Shown piece by piece: positions 1 through 11,386 of a stretch of 64,000 bases of DNA. The first letter of the stretch is position 1, and every line of letters starts with the position of its first letter. The stretch is from assembly GCF_050624435.1 (NCBI RefSeq), contig NC_134546.1, forward strand, positions 15,337,001 to 15,401,000. The letters run 5' to 3'. Both the position numbers and the translations under genes were made by a program. The notes beneath the pieces were generated by a model. That model searched no databases. It had not been told where the DNA came from and was given only the letters and a program-made list of their open reading frames with translations. This DNA is from Tenrec ecaudatus (Eukaryota; Chordata; Mammalia; Afrosoricida; Tenrecidae).

Positions 1-85
1 TCTTAAAGTATACATATAGAATGAATCCTACAGTTTTCATCTTTTGAGATTTAAGTGTGTGTTTTGTTTCTGATTTGTTTTATAG

Positions 86-441
86 GAAGTGCCACAATCA
101 CTTTCTGCAACCACACTGAGTGATGCAGAGGTGAACAATTTGAAGACTGACACACAGGAAAACAAAATACCAATACAGGAACTTGATAAAATTTGCGAGC
201 AGAGTTCTGTCACTAAAGGAATACCCAATGAAATGGATGAGGCGGTGAGCTCTTCTGAGCGCTGTGTGAGTGGCACAGGAGATTCTCCCCACGACGAGCC
301 CCCAGGACCTCCTCCCAAGTTGGCCTCTGATCCTTCCAGTCCCGAGACCTCGCAGGCAAAGGCCTCTGTGTCTGTTTTACAAGGTTCTGAAGAAGACAAG
401 ACCAAAAGGACATCCTGTATCTATGGGGCCAAATGCTACAG
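86..441 (+). CDS. APLF: APLF internal exon: linker and first half of PBZ finger 1
   Basis: APLF is a nuclear accessory factor of non-homologous end joining and single-strand break repair. It binds poly(ADP-ribose) through PBZ zinc fingers and chaperones histones. The exon follows a T-rich tract ending TATAG at 85 and stops before GTAAAA at 442. Its frame (first codon GAA at 86) is open for 118 codons plus two bases. Most of it is a low-complexity Ser/Glu/Pro linker, resembling the weakly conserved middle of human APLF. The last residues, KRTSCIYGAKCYR, carry the two zinc-binding Cys of PBZ1 (C-x5-C), and the Arg codon is split AG|G across the intron. By comparison with the human gene it is probably exon 7. 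Upstream exons are outside the window, so this is a partial gene. Confidence 0.93.
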
Positions 442-728
442 GTAAAAAGAAAGTACAAGTAAAGTGTACTTGTATCATTTCATCAGCTGGTAGCCAGGCA
501 GGTTTACGGGATAGCCTGATAAAAGCCAGGAGCTCATAAAGTTAGGAGATTTATCATTGTGCTGTGTATTTCCTCACTTTGCAGTCCAGCAAAGCCCATC
601 TGTATCTTTTAAGATAAAGAGAGGATTTAAATGTTTCATATGCAGACAGGCTCACTCATCCAACAGATCTAGATTTAAAATGTTAATCACTCAATCCTAA
701 ATACTTACTTACTTAAAATCTCTTTAGA

Positions 729-1075
729 GATTAGGGGTTTGTTGTTGTTAGGCGCCATCCCCTTGGCTCCAGCCCATCGGGACGGGACCTTGTGCAGGAC
801 AGAAGGAAACACTGCCCGGCACCCTGTGCCATCCTCGTAATGATTCTATGCTTGAATCCATTGTTGCTGCCATGGTGTTAGTCCATCTCGTTGAGGGCCT
901 TCATCCTGTTCACTGTCCCTCTGCCAAATATGATGCTGTTCTTCAGGGACTGGCCTCTCTTGACACATGCCCAAAATATGTAAGACCGCCGCTGACCTCT
1001 AAGGAGCACCCTGTCCATACTTCTTCCAAGACAGTGGTCTCTTCCTTTAGCAGTCCATGGTACTCCATAAAGAGT
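729..1075 (-). mobile_element. RTE (BovB-like) LINE 3' fragment
   Basis: An antisense copy of the afrotherian RTE element begins at its 3' end (TTGTTGTTAGGCGCCAT, the reverse of the usual GGCACCTAACAACAA tail). It contains the conserved block about 'CTAAGGAGCA...' near 1000 that recurs in the other RTE copies here. It is 5' truncated and lies in the APLF intron. No coding potential remains. Confidence 0.75.
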
Positions 1076-1274
1076 TGCTTTCTAGAGTACAGTTATCTTT
1101 AAAATTTTAGTCTGTGTAGGTATCGTATTTATACCTGTGTTTTTCCTTTATATTTTTCTAATGGTGCTGTTGAATTTGGTTGGTACCTTCACAACTGAGT
1201 ATATATTTTTCTGGGTTGATTGGTCACCCCTGTATTTCTTAATTTGATTACCTTAGTGTTGGGAACCTGTGGAT

Positions 1275-1420
1275 GATAACAGAAGTTGCTGCACTAGGTT
1301 CCTGGCTGTAAGAGTCACTGGCTTTAGTCCATCCAGAGGGACTGCAGAAGAAAGGTTTGGCAATGTACTTCCTCTAAATAGAGTCAGAATGGACTCAATG
1401 ACAGGTTTTTCTTTGATTGT
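1275..1420 (+). repeat. Degraded AfroSINE-like SINE
   Basis: The stretch resembles the variant SINE body seen better at 46863-47040 (CCAGAGG..., GCAGAAGAAAGG..., AGTCAGAATGGACTCAATGACAGG). The tRNA-like head is poorly preserved. Confidence 0.5.
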
Positions 1421-2973
1421 ATATTATTTAATTTCATATTTTGTGAACTCAAAATAATCCTTTAGTTTTAGACTGTAGTTTTATCTATAATTCTTCTACT
1501 ATGGTGTTTATAATTACTTAATTCTATTTCAGAAGTAGTTCTTTGGCATTCCCTCTGGCTAGAACAAATATGTATTTTTTTGAAAAACAGTACTTGAGCT
1601 CCAAATTATCCTGCAGTGCTCTTCTCGAGCTCCAGCTAGAGACTAGGACCCATTCAGCTGTGACTCTATTATACTGTGGTAGATGTGTGTTTAAGGGCTA
1701 TTGGAAACTATGCTACACATATTTCAAATATTAGAAAGGTAACCCATGGAAGGCAGGTTTCAGTAGCGCTGCCAGGCTAAGAGTAGTATAGGAAGAAGGA
1801 ATACTATCCTGTCATTCCCAGTAAAGTAAATCATAAGATTGACTGATTCAAAATGGCAATGTTTCATTGTGCTGGACGTGGGCTGCTGGGGGTCGGAACC
1901 AACTTGACAGTACCCAGCACCAATGGACGACACGGAATAGCGTTGTACAGCACATTGTCGCTAATGGCAGATGTAGATGGTCTCACTTTAGTTTTAAACT
2001 TATTTTTACATTCTTTCTCTCTTTTTGCTTATCTCACTTTAAAACTATACTTTAGCACTTGGGATAACATCATTTATGAATTTCACCAGTACTCATGTAT
2101 GTGTTGACATACTTACTATTTTTTCTATTTGAATACTCTTGGTTCCACATGCTGCCTAATGAATAAAATGTACAGGATATACACTGTATTACTTTCGATT
2201 TTCTAAGATTCTGTTTGGTATTTGGCATTGTCATGTGTCTTTGTTAAAGGTGATGGCATGCATTATCATGATTGAGGTGAATGCATTCATATTTGATGAG
2301 TACATATTAGTTTTAATCAGCCATAGCTTATAAATAGTTATTTTAATATTTTATTTATTTAAAATTCATATTTGAATTTAAGAAATATTTGCCATTGAAT
2401 CATTGAAAATATGTTTATATTTGTAACAAAGGGCAGCTCATAGAAAATATTGAGTTCTTATTCTATGTACACATCATCAAAATCACCACCAGCAACAAAG
2501 TACTGCTTTTGTTCATGCTGTTAGGAATACATAATCTCCGAAGCCTCCCACATTTCCCAAATTGATATTCTTCATTATTGCATGAACCATCTGGATAAGA
2601 AAATAAAAAATAAGGACAAAGAGAGGGGGAGAAATCTGACATTGTTCTTTATACAGAATCTTTCAATAGCCAAAGTCCCGATAGCTTTTGAACTACATGC
2701 ACCTGCCATGCTATTTTATGTCTTCTGCATGGGGCATGCTGTATACCTTGCCTCTCGCCTGCCCTGTTCATATTTCCTTGCTCTTATTCAACTCCTCTCT
2801 GATTTTTTTTCTGACATGCCTGTTTACCTCCAAATTGCTCATTTCCTATTCTATGTATTTCTTCCTCATACCGTTTCTAAGACTACTTTTGATAACTAAT
2901 TATTTGCTTACTTGCACTCCCTCTCTGTGTGGAGTATTAATTCCTCAAAAGTAGTTTTATTTAGTCACTTCTA
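1421..2973. other. AT-rich APLF intron, nothing recognised
   Basis: This intronic stretch has no gene that I can support and no well-preserved repeat. A short SINE/RTE-tail-like motif (GTCGGAACCAACTTGACAG) appears near 1892. Open frames here are short and have no recognisable domain. Confidence 0.5.
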
Positions 2974-3150
2974 CTCACTGCCATCCAGTTAATTCTGACT
3001 CAGAGACCTTGTAGGACAGGAGAACTACCCCCGTGGTTTTCTTTACAGGAGTAGAAAGCCTCATCTTTCTCTCAAGAAGTAGCTGGTGGTTTCAAACTGC
3101 TGACCTTTCAGTTAGCTGCTCAAAGTAGGTTACTTTTCCACCAAGGCTCC
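2974..3150 (-). repeat. AfroSINE-like SINE
   Basis: It reads in antisense: CCATCCAGTTAATTCTGACTC at the body end, then the conserved middle (TTACAGGAGTAGAAAGCC), the reversed B-box region (GGTTTCAAACTGCTGACC) and the reversed head ACCAAGGCTCC. The copy is nearly complete and moderately diverged. Confidence 0.85.
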
Positions 3151-3714
3151 TATGTAGTCACTCATTTGGAACAATTCACTCCCAAGCCTCTGTCTTCCAC
3201 ACACATTTCTGTTCTGGTTTTAGATTAAAATATTTACTACCTACATCTATAGGGCCTTTAAGTTCATTATATATAAATCAATTATATCTATATTCTATGT
3301 GAAGAAAAATAACTTTGCAGAAACTTTGCTTCTCAAAAAATTGAAAAACAATTATACTTTGGGATCATAGAATTGTTCTGTTTGGTTGTATGTGCTTCCT
3401 TTAGTACACCACTTTTAAAATCTTACAGAAGTTGGATATTTCTCAATAGCATTCCAGAAATGTGTACCTTGATTACAACCTGTAGCTTTTATCTACATAA
3501 GGTCATATAAATTATTTCAGAGTTAATAGTATGTAAAGTAAGGTTTTCACCTTTGTTAAAGATCAAACCTCCTACAGAGACCAACTAGAAACATAGAGCA
3601 CACATGTTTGATATTATCAAAGCACTACAAAGGCAACCAAAGCTTGGAGACTCCTTCTATTGATAATTTGCTAGTTTTTAGTTTTCAGACTGAGGACCAA
3701 GAGGTCAAGTGAAG

Positions 3715-4230
3715 TTTTTTTACCCATTTGCTTATGTATCCATTTTATTTTCAGCGATCCTGTCGGGAAGGAGAGCATCACAGAATGCCAGGTTATTAGA
3801 ACAGTGTTCTTGCGTTGAGGGAGGACTTGAGTAGGGACCCAATGTCCATCTGCTGCTACCTTAATACTTAACCTATAAATATATGTACATCGATCTATAT
3901 CCATATTGTTATAAATGTCTTTTGCCTCCTAGTTCTTTCCTCTATTTTCCCTTAACTTTCTCCTGTCCCACTATCATGTTTAAACTTCACTCAGCTCTCA
4001 GTAATTCCTCTTATCATATTGCACTTGATCAAATCCCACCAGGCCTTCTGCACCTTCCTCATCATCGATTTTAGACTTTTTGTTCCCTTGTCCCTGGGTT
4101 TGTTTGCTCCCCTTTCCCTTTCTGCACCTCCCCACCTCTCCTGTTCCCTGGTACCATCGGTCCCGTTATTTTCTCCTCGAGATTGTAAAACAGATTTTTA
4201 ACATAAGCTACGTCTATAGCCATAGCCCAA
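3715..4230 (-). mobile_element. L1-like retroelement, internal 3'-region fragment
   Basis: It matches the upstream part of the recurring L1-like 3' end seen at 19140-21278, in reverse orientation. Landmarks are the TTCAGCGATC...GGGAAGG block, the TACTTGAGTAG/GACTTGAGTAG...CCCAATGTCCATCTG block, and TCGGTCCCGTT near 4158. It lacks the poly(A) end. Class is inferred from poly(A) tails and target-site duplications of other copies. Confidence 0.65.
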
Positions 4231-4419
4231 GCAGAAAACCTAGTGGTTTCCTCTTTTCATTCATAGGTTATTTAGAAGCACATTGCTAATTCCAAAACAT
4301 TGGGGGTTAATGTAATAATGAGCACATTTGAGTACAACAATGAACAAATTTGACTTGAGTGATACATTTCAGACATTGAACAGTGCAGGAAAACATTACT
4401 TTGAGTACTTTTGGTATAC

Positions 4420-5299
4420 CTCCCCAAATATCCTGGACCATTGAATGAACCTCAACAAATTAAAAAAAAATAGAGTATTCTCTCAACATTGTTTAATAAA
4501 CTAAAAGTCAGTAGTAAAATGAGATGATCCCCAAGTTTTTGGATATTAAGCAATATGCTACTGTATAACCCAGGAAGAAAAAGAAAAAAATTAAAATGTA
4601 CATTTAAAATATCTTAAACTAAATTATACTTCAAATGGAACATAACAAACCATGTGATGTACTTAAAACTAACTTGGTGGAAAATGTATAGCTTTATATG
4701 CATATATGAGAAGAGAAAGCTGAAATTCACTCTAAGAAATTAAAACCCCAAGGAAGCAGAAAACAATAAAAACAATGAAGAAAGTAATGAAATAGAAAGG
4801 CCAAAGATGCTTTGACAAGACTAAAATTATTTATGATCTCAAAAGATTAAAAAAGAAGAAAGAACAATGGGAAGAGATATAAATTACCAGCAAATACCAG
4901 GAATTTAAAAGCAGAACATTACTAAAAATCTCACAAGCATTGAAAACATAGAAAATATAATGATCAATGTCATCTTAATGAATTGGAAATTTTGAAATAA
5001 ATTAATCCATTTCTAGAGTTAAAACTATATATAACCAAAGAGACCTAAGAGTAAAAACAAAACCAAAATATACCTATTGAAAATAAGAAATCCATAATTA
5101 AATATATTCCTACAACGTGCCTTTGGAATATGGACCAAAATGCTATCACTAGTGAATTATACTATTTTATCGAGGGCCAGAAGTGACTTAAACCTTCACA
5201 CAATTTCCAGAGAATGGAGTAACAGAATGCTTCTTAACTCATTTACGAAGCCAGCATAAACCTGACCCCAATCCAATACCATATCGAGGCAACTCTCCT
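4420..5299 (+). mobile_element. Degenerate L1 ORF2 fragment
   Basis: The A-rich sense strand matches the general layout of mammalian L1 ORF2 upstream of the reverse-transcriptase core: GAAAATATAATGATCAATG near 4950, AAATCCATAATTAAATA near 5088, TTAACTCATTTACGAAGCC near 5235, then ACCTGACCCCAATCC. Many stops are present, so it is a dead relic. It ends where the RTE copy begins. Confidence 0.65.
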
Positions 5300-5794
5300 A
5301 AAGTATTGAAAGCAAGGCTGTTACTCTGAGGACTGAAGTGCAGATGACTGAAGCCACGGTATTTTCCATCACCTTGTATGCCCATGAAAGTTGCACCTTG
5401 AGTAAGGAAGACCCAGGAAAAAGCAATGCATTTGAACTGTGATGTTGGCCAAGAATATTAGAAGTACAATGAACTGCCAAAAGAATAAGCAGGTCTGTCT
5501 TGGTAGAAGTACAGCCAAAATGCTCCATAGAAGCAAGGGTGGTGACACTTTGTCTCCCATATTTTGCACATGTTATCAGGAGGGACCAGCCCCTTGAGAA
5601 GAAAATCATTCTTGGCAAAGTGGAGGGGCAGGGAAAAGGAGGGAGACCCTCTTGGATTGGCAGTGGCTGCAGCAATGGCTCCAGCATAAGAACCATTGTG
5701 AGGATGTCGCAGGGGCGGGGGGTGTTTTGTTCTGTTGAACATAGGGTTGCTCTCAGTGAAAATCAACTCAGTGGGACCTAATAACAAGGACAAC
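5300..5794 (+). mobile_element. RTE (BovB-like) LINE 3' end
   Basis: A sense RTE fragment runs through the conserved end of its ORF (AAGTACAGCCAAAATGCTCC, CATGTTATCAGGAGGGACC, GGAAAAGGAGGGAGACCCTC) to the tail GGGACCTAATAACAAGGACAAC. It is 5' truncated and the frame is broken by stops and indels. Confidence 0.8.
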
Positions 5795-5981
5795 ATTGCC
5801 ATTTAGCGGATTGATTGCGACTCGCCCAACTGCACTGAGTAGATCTCATAGGGCGTTCAAGGCTGGAAACCTTTATGCACAAGCAAGCTGCCGCATCTCT
5901 CACACCGCAGATCATGGATCCCACTGCGGGACTTTCAGTTAGCAGCCTACCCCTTCACGCGACAGCACTCAAGCGCCTTCC
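5795..5981 (-). repeat. AfroSINE-like SINE, diverged
   Basis: It begins directly after the RTE tail. Antisense features include TTGATTGCGACTCGCCC, the reversed middle around CAAGGCTGGAAACC, and the TTTCAGTTAGCAGCC segment of the reversed tRNA-like head. Its right end is poorly preserved. Confidence 0.6.
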
Positions 5982-6351
5982 ATTATTTATATACATGGAA
6001 CAACCATCTAAAACATGGCAAAATGAATACTTTCCACCGGTAAAATTTTTTTCCCATATGCCCTATGGTTATTCTTAATCTACTCTAGAGAGTGCCTGCA
6101 TATGTATACTAAAATGATGTGTGTGGCATTATCATTTGTAGTAACCAGTAACTGAAACGATCCCCAAAGTTCATCAACAGTAGAATTGATGGGTTACAGC
6201 AGCTTTACACAATGGAGTATTAGACAGTAGTGAAAAGGAACTGTGCCGCATGCAGCAGCATGGGCTAATTCAAGAAACATAAAGTCAGACACAAAGAATT
6301 TCCTACTAAATACACACTATTTCCTTTTAAATAAGAAATAAAACCAATATA

Positions 6352-6650
6352 TCATTCCCTCCCCCTCCCCGGACTCTATGTGTAGAGAACACTTATCTGT
6401 ACCAGTGTACATGTTTTGATCTAGCCAGATTTGTAAGGTAGAACGAGGGTCATGATAGTGGGGGGAGAAAGCACTAAAGTACTAGAGGAATGCTGTGTGA
6501 TCAACTGCACCCTGGCTGGCTTGTCCCGTCCTTGTGACCCTTCCATGAGGGAATGTCCAGTTGTCTACAGATGGGCTTTGGATCTCCACTTCGACCCCCC
6601 TTGTTTGCATTGATACGATTGTTTGGTTTCGGTCCCAGTGTGTCCTTTAA
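6352..6650 (-). mobile_element. L1-like retroelement 3'-region fragment
   Basis: Shared blocks with the other copies are CTGTACCAGTGTACATG, TCTAGCCAGATTTGTAAGG, GTCATGATAGTGGGGGG and GTCTACAGATGGGCTTTGG. Both ends are truncated. It lies just upstream of the second APLF exon of the window. Confidence 0.75.
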
Positions 6651-6871
6651 TAGTATTAATTATCAAAGTTTGATTCAGGGAGCCACTGAGGATCTGAAGT
6701 GCCGCTCTGGAGGCCTATGCTGAGTAGACAGCATGAGCATTGCCTTCAGCAAGGGAACACACTGGCTCAGTAGTAACCAGGTGTGCACGACGTGGTTTCT
6801 TGCTATGGCTTGTAAAAATCTATCACGTATTATTATTTTTTTCCCTGACAGTATATTTGTTACCCTGATAG

Positions 6872-7000
6872 GAAGAATCCTGTCCACTTCCAACACTTCA
6901 GCCATCCGGGGGATAGTGACTATGGAGATGTCCAGGTCAAGAATGAAGACGACGAGGCTGATGACCGGCCTGAGTGTCCCTATGGAGCATCCTGCTATAG
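6872..7000 (+). CDS. APLF: APLF internal exon: end of PBZ1, linker, start of PBZ2
   Basis: This 129-nt exon lies between an acceptor ending GATAG (6871) and the donor GTATGC (7001). It starts with the third base of the split Arg codon and encodes KNPVHFQHFSH, giving PBZ1 its two His (C-x5-C-x6-H-x5-H). An acidic linker follows, then ECPYGASCYR, the Cys pair of PBZ2. Its length is a multiple of three and the same AG|G split is kept at both ends. Both fingers thus have the Cys pair and the His pair on separate exons with the same phase, as expected if the PBZ modules arose by exon-level duplication. All ligands of PBZ1 are intact. Confidence 0.95.
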
Positions 7001-7559
7001 GTATGCCAGCCTGAGCGGTTTGAGTGCGTCCGCTTCCTCCCCAATCTCCTGAAACTCGTTAGGAAATGGGAATGGAAGGGACCTGCTTTATTATCATAAG
7101 GACTATGTCGAAAATGTTCCTAGCTGCTCTCTTTGGAAAAGACCTCAACACGTTTCCCCTGAAACAGATGGAGGAACCAAGACCATCTGTTGTCATTAAT
7201 TCTAGTCAACATTGTACTGTCCATCCACGGCACTAGAGTAAGACAAGAAGAAATATGGATAAAAGTGCTCACCAATTACATATAGGAAATATACAATAGC
7301 TAACTGATGGTTTATAAATATTAATAAGTGCTCAGTAAGGTTATTTCACACAGAAATCAATATATAAAATCAATTATATATCTATATTTTAGCACTAAAG
7401 AGAAAATGCTGGTTTACATGGAAAATATTGGTAATAATTTCAAAAAATATTAAGCAACAAATTTCTAGAAATAAATCTAATAAAAAGCTTGAAACTCTAG
7501 ATGGGGAAAATTCCTTAACAGGAAAAAGTAATTTTAAGAGATCTAAGAAGTTATTAGCA

Positions 7560-7755
7560 GGAGCCCTAATTTCGTAGTGGTTATGAACTGGGATGTTAAC
7601 CACACCGTGAACAGTTTATACCCAACCAGCTGTTTCATAGGAGGAAGATGAGACTTTCTACTTCAGTAGATTCCAGCCTTGGAAACTAACTCACCAGGGC
7701 ACTTATACTTATCCTGTAGAGTCAACATGAGGGCAATAAGTTTGGGTTTGTTTGG
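7560..7755 (+). repeat. AfroSINE-like SINE
   Basis: A sense copy begins GGAGCCCTAATTTCGTAGTGG, followed by TGGGATGTTAACC, a decayed B box, and the body ending AGTCAACATGAGGGCAATAAG. The head is tRNA-like and divergence is high. Confidence 0.75.
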
Positions 7756-7912
7756 AAGTAGTTATTAAGGCCAAATATTCATAATTGGGAAATTCAAGAT
7801 TATTAAATTGCTAATTTTCTCCAATTGTTTCACTTATGGACATATTAAAATCTATGCAGTTTTTCACATAAAAATAGATAATGTGATTTTTAAATTTTAA
7901 ATTATACTTCTA

Positions 7913-8833
7913 TGAGGGGGTACCTCCCCAAAATGGAATTTTTCCCCAAAGCTATGTATCTAAGTTTTTTTACAAAGCACCCTTAGCACCTTCAAAGTAC
8001 TCTCCATTACACTTAATACATTTGTAAAATCTGCAATTCCATTCTTGGAAACATTTTTAATCTCATCTATTTGGATGGCTGACAGCACCTCCCTCGTTTT
8101 TTTCTTCCCCTCATCAAATTTCTGTTCTTTCGTCTTCCTCTTTATATTCGGAAACAAAAAGAAGTTGCACAGAGCGAGGTCAGGTGAGGAAGGTGTGTAG
8201 GGCAAGAGAGGCATGCTGTGCCAAAAACTGGCGCAGTGAGATGGCTACGTGAGAACATGCATTGTCGCGGTGGCAAAACCAGTCCCCCATTTGCCACAAA
8301 TCAGGCCTTTTTTGTCGCACCCTATTACGCATTTTTTTCAGAACCTTTAAATAGAAAACTTGATTAACAGTCTGACCTGGTGGAATGAGCTCCAAATGCA
8401 CTACGAGTCAACATTTTCATCTATTTGGGAAGTTGATGGACATCTAGAACAAGGTTTGTCATCAATCAACATGTTACCATTTTTGAAATGAGAAAACCAT
8501 TTGTACACTTGTGTTTTTCCCATTGTGCTTTCCTTGTAAGCTGTATTCAATATCACAACAGTTTCTGTGGTATTTTTCCCTAGCAGGAAACAAAATTTCA
8601 CAGCCACACACTGTTCTCTTAAATTGGTATCACAAAAAATGAGATTCAAGCGAAACTGCTTTTATGAAAAAATTCACAGTGACCAGAGAGAACCTTCCCA
8701 GGCAACGCCACTGGGTACACAAACTCAGAGAGAGTTGCTTGAGGCTTGCCTAGTGGAAAAAAAATGCGTATACAAGCTCTGCTCCGCCCAGTGCAATTCA
8801 AGTTTGTTTGTTTTTTTTTTTAGTACTCCCTCG
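7913..8833 (-). mobile_element. Internally deleted mariner DNA transposon
   Basis: The 921-bp element has terminal inverted repeats TGAGGGGGTAC at the left and, read from the right end, CGAGGGAGTAC, flanked by TA at 7911-7912 and 8834-8835 as expected for Tc1/mariner. The minus strand encodes transposase remnants. An N-terminal helix-turn-helix part (GKTQVYKWFSHFKNG, 8649 to about 8405) joins at about 8400 to a C-terminal catalytic part (HLELIPPGQTVN, then HRDNACSH and SPDLALCN). By comparison with typical mariners of about 345 residues, roughly 115 codons between the HTH and the PPGQ region are missing, including the segment with the first catalytic Asp. The last catalytic Asp of the SPDLAxxD motif reads Asn, and there are frame breaks. 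It cannot be autonomous. Confidence 0.88.
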
Positions 8834-9193
8834 TATGATGTTATACAACCTTCTCGTATTCCTCATAGTTGTATAATATTTCTTTTTATGTGTATACCAC
8901 CATTTATCTATCATCCACTGATGGCACTTAGGATGTGTCTATCTTTGTGCTATTGTGAATAGTGTAGTGAACACAGATATGCTTATGTATATTTATATCA
9001 GTGGTCTTATAAATCCAATTCCTGGATTATAAAACATTTCTATCCCTAATATTCTAAGTCCCACGACAATATATAAGATTTCCTATCCCCCACAATCTTA
9101 CTGTCATAAGTTGTTTTCTAGCTTTTTGATTTTTGCAGGAGTGAGATGATACCTCATTTTAGTTTTGTTAATTAGAGAAATGTAAATTAATTG

Positions 9194-9960
9194 GGAGCCC
9201 TAATGTGATAGGTAGGTCAATTGTGCCAACCTAGCCAGTAGGAACATGTGGGATTAAGCAGGTTGCGGTTTGCTTGGAGGGCAAAGAGATAAATGGCTTG
9301 GCAAGGCCTACCTCTCTCTCTTGCTCTCTGGTGATTGGACCAGCGTGCAGCTGCTTTAGCTAGTTCTCTGCCTCAATTTGTGAGCTGCACTACCTGTGGG
9401 ACAAACCAACCCATGAATCGTGTCACAAGAGCTTGAGGTTCCTTCGAGACCTGCTTTGCCACACTGCTGGTGTATGCATCGCTTAAGCTTGAGTCTGGCA
9501 GATTCTTTTATCTTGCATTGCTTGCTTGTGGCCCAACTGCCTGCATTTCCGTAGGGAAGACTCAGCTGTCTGCTTCCTAGACCTTGGACCCGGCAGCCTT
9601 CAGGAGCTGAAGGACTTCCAGTATATTAACTGTTCCATGGAAGTGAGTTGAACGGAGCCCTCTGTATGGCTGTGTGAAGTAACTAGCTGTGATATTCCCT
9701 CATGCTGTATATATCTACATATACAAATATATATGATTAGATATATATAGTCATAAATGTCCTGGTTTTGTTTCTCTAGAGAACCCTGTCTAACACACCT
9801 GATGATGCTGATGAATAACCTCATAATTGGCAGTTCAAATCCACCATGCACTCTGAGAGAAAGAAGAGGGTAGCTGTTTCTACATAGATTTACAAAGTCT
9901 CAAAAACCCTAATCAGGGTCATCTTGAGTCCAAATGGACTCGATGGGAGTGGGTTTTAAC
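9194..9960 (+). repeat. AfroSINE-like SINE split by a solo LTR
   Basis: The SINE head GGAGCCCTAA (9194-9203) is separated by the 594-bp LTR from its continuation at 9798 (TTGGCAGTTCAAATCC is the B box near 9829). The body continues to ACTCGATGGGAGTGGGTTTT. The two halves join logically once the LTR and its target duplication are removed. Confidence 0.78.
9204..9797 (-). mobile_element. Solo LTR, ERVL/MaLR-like (endogenous retrovirus)
   Basis: Read on the minus strand the element starts TGTGTTAGACAGGGTTCTCT and ends ACCTACCTATCACA, so it has TG...CA ends. Flanking 5-bp duplications are CCTAA (9199-9203) and CCTGA (9798-9802), 4/5 identical. The start resembles class III LTRs of the MLT/ERVL type and the LTR at 13810. 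No internal retroviral genes adjoin it, so it is a solo LTR. Family assignment is by appearance only. Confidence 0.72.
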
Positions 9961-11239
9961 GGCTAATTATCAACAGCATCTTTTCCTGTATTTGCTGCCT
10001 GCCTGAATATCTTCTTTGGTGAAGAGTCTGTTTATGTAATTTACCCATTTTTGATTAGATTATTTATCTTTTTGTTGTTGAGTTGTTGAAGTTTTCTTTA
10101 TAACTTAGAGAATAAAACTCTTATCAGATATGCCATTGCGAATGATTTTTTTTCCACCCAGGCTGTAGGCTCTTTTTCAAATCCTTTTTGTAAAAGTCTT
10201 TTGAAGAGCACAAGTATCAGCTTTTTTAAAGGTCTAACTAATCTAAGTTGTCTTCTATTGTGCATGTTAGACTGTTTATGTCACATGGTAAGTCCCTCAT
10301 TTTGTCCCTGTCTTACATCTTCAAATAACTACACTCTTTTAGTTATGGCATGTAGTCCTTAAATCTAAGTTGAGTTGGATTTTGAAGCTACATTAAGTTA
10401 GTTTTTGTCTAGGAGAGGCACGCATTTTATTTCATTTTTCTTCATATAGTTATCCAGTTTTGGCAGCACTATTTGTTAAGACTGTTTCTTTCACGGTAAA
10501 TGGACTTCAGCAGTGCTTTACAGAATATCAGCTAACCGCAGATGGATGGATTTACTTCTGGCTTCTCAGTTCTGTTTCACTGGTCTTATCATCTGACATT
10601 AAACCAGTACCAAGCTGTTTTGATGACTGGTTGTAATCAAGAAGTGTGAAACTTCCTACTTTGTTCTTCTTCAATATTGCTTTGCTGTTTGGGTCCTCTT
10701 TCCTGCACATATAAAACTGATGATTTTTTAAACATCTCCTGCAAGATCGCTGTCAGAATGTACACTGCGTTGTATCTATAGATCCCTTTGGGTTGTGTTG
10801 ACATTTTTACTGGGTTGATTCTTCTGATGATCATGGAATATTTTTTTCAACTATCTAGATCTCTTTTTTGCACGTTTCACTAATTTTGTCTAGCTTTTCT
10901 TGCACACATCTTTTAGGTTTATCTGTGGATTTACTATTAAGGGGTGCCGCTGTCCAAATGGTCCGGCTTTGCCCCTGGTGGATAGTCCTTTTTAATGTGT
11001 ATAACAATTCAGAGACACTTGGAGAATGTTAAAGATGATTGAAATCTCTTACTTTTTACATATAAGAAAATAGAAAATTTAAAAGGTTTGGTGTGTTCTG
11101 TAAGAACTCAGAAATAGTGAAATAAAAATTTAGACTGGAAGCTAAATCTCCTCCTCTCCCCGTCCATGGCATTGCTCGCCCACCATGAGAAAATTTTCTA
11201 TCACTTGGTTACCAATTGCCAGGCAGTCGATGAACCTGT

Positions 11240-11386
11240 GTGTGTCAGCTTCCACAGGGCTTTCAATGACTGGTATTTTGGAAGTAGAGTACCAGACCTT
11301 TCTGCTATGACCCTTCAGATGGTTTTGAATTGCTCACTCTGTGCTTAATTATTGAAAGCTTAACCATTGCACCGCCCAGGCACTCC
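11240..11386 (-). repeat. AfroSINE-like SINE, diverged
   Basis: Antisense: a decayed body, then GGTTTTGAATTGCTCACTC (reversed B-box region), AAAGCTTAACCATTGCACCGCCCAGGCACTCC (reversed tRNA-like head, partly quoted). Moderately confident. Confidence 0.6.

Larger units (their letters stand above)
8840..10930 (-). mobile_element. Degenerate L1 3' part, interrupted
   Basis: It reads as reversed L1 ORF2/3' sequence: TTTGTGCTATTGTGAATAGTG near 8945, GATTATTTATC... near 10060, TTGGCAGCACTATTTGTTAAG near 10460, ACCAGTACCAAGCTGTTTTG near 10604, and GGTTGATTCTTCTGATGATC near 10813. These correspond to well-known landmarks of mammalian L1 in antisense. A SINE (9194-9960) with an LTR nested in it interrupts it. 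It is fully decayed. Confidence 0.7.

Noticed and set aside
9204-9797. Complete endogenous provirus
   Set aside because: No gag, pol or env sequence and only one LTR is present; the same applies to 13810-14366 and 35182-35690.
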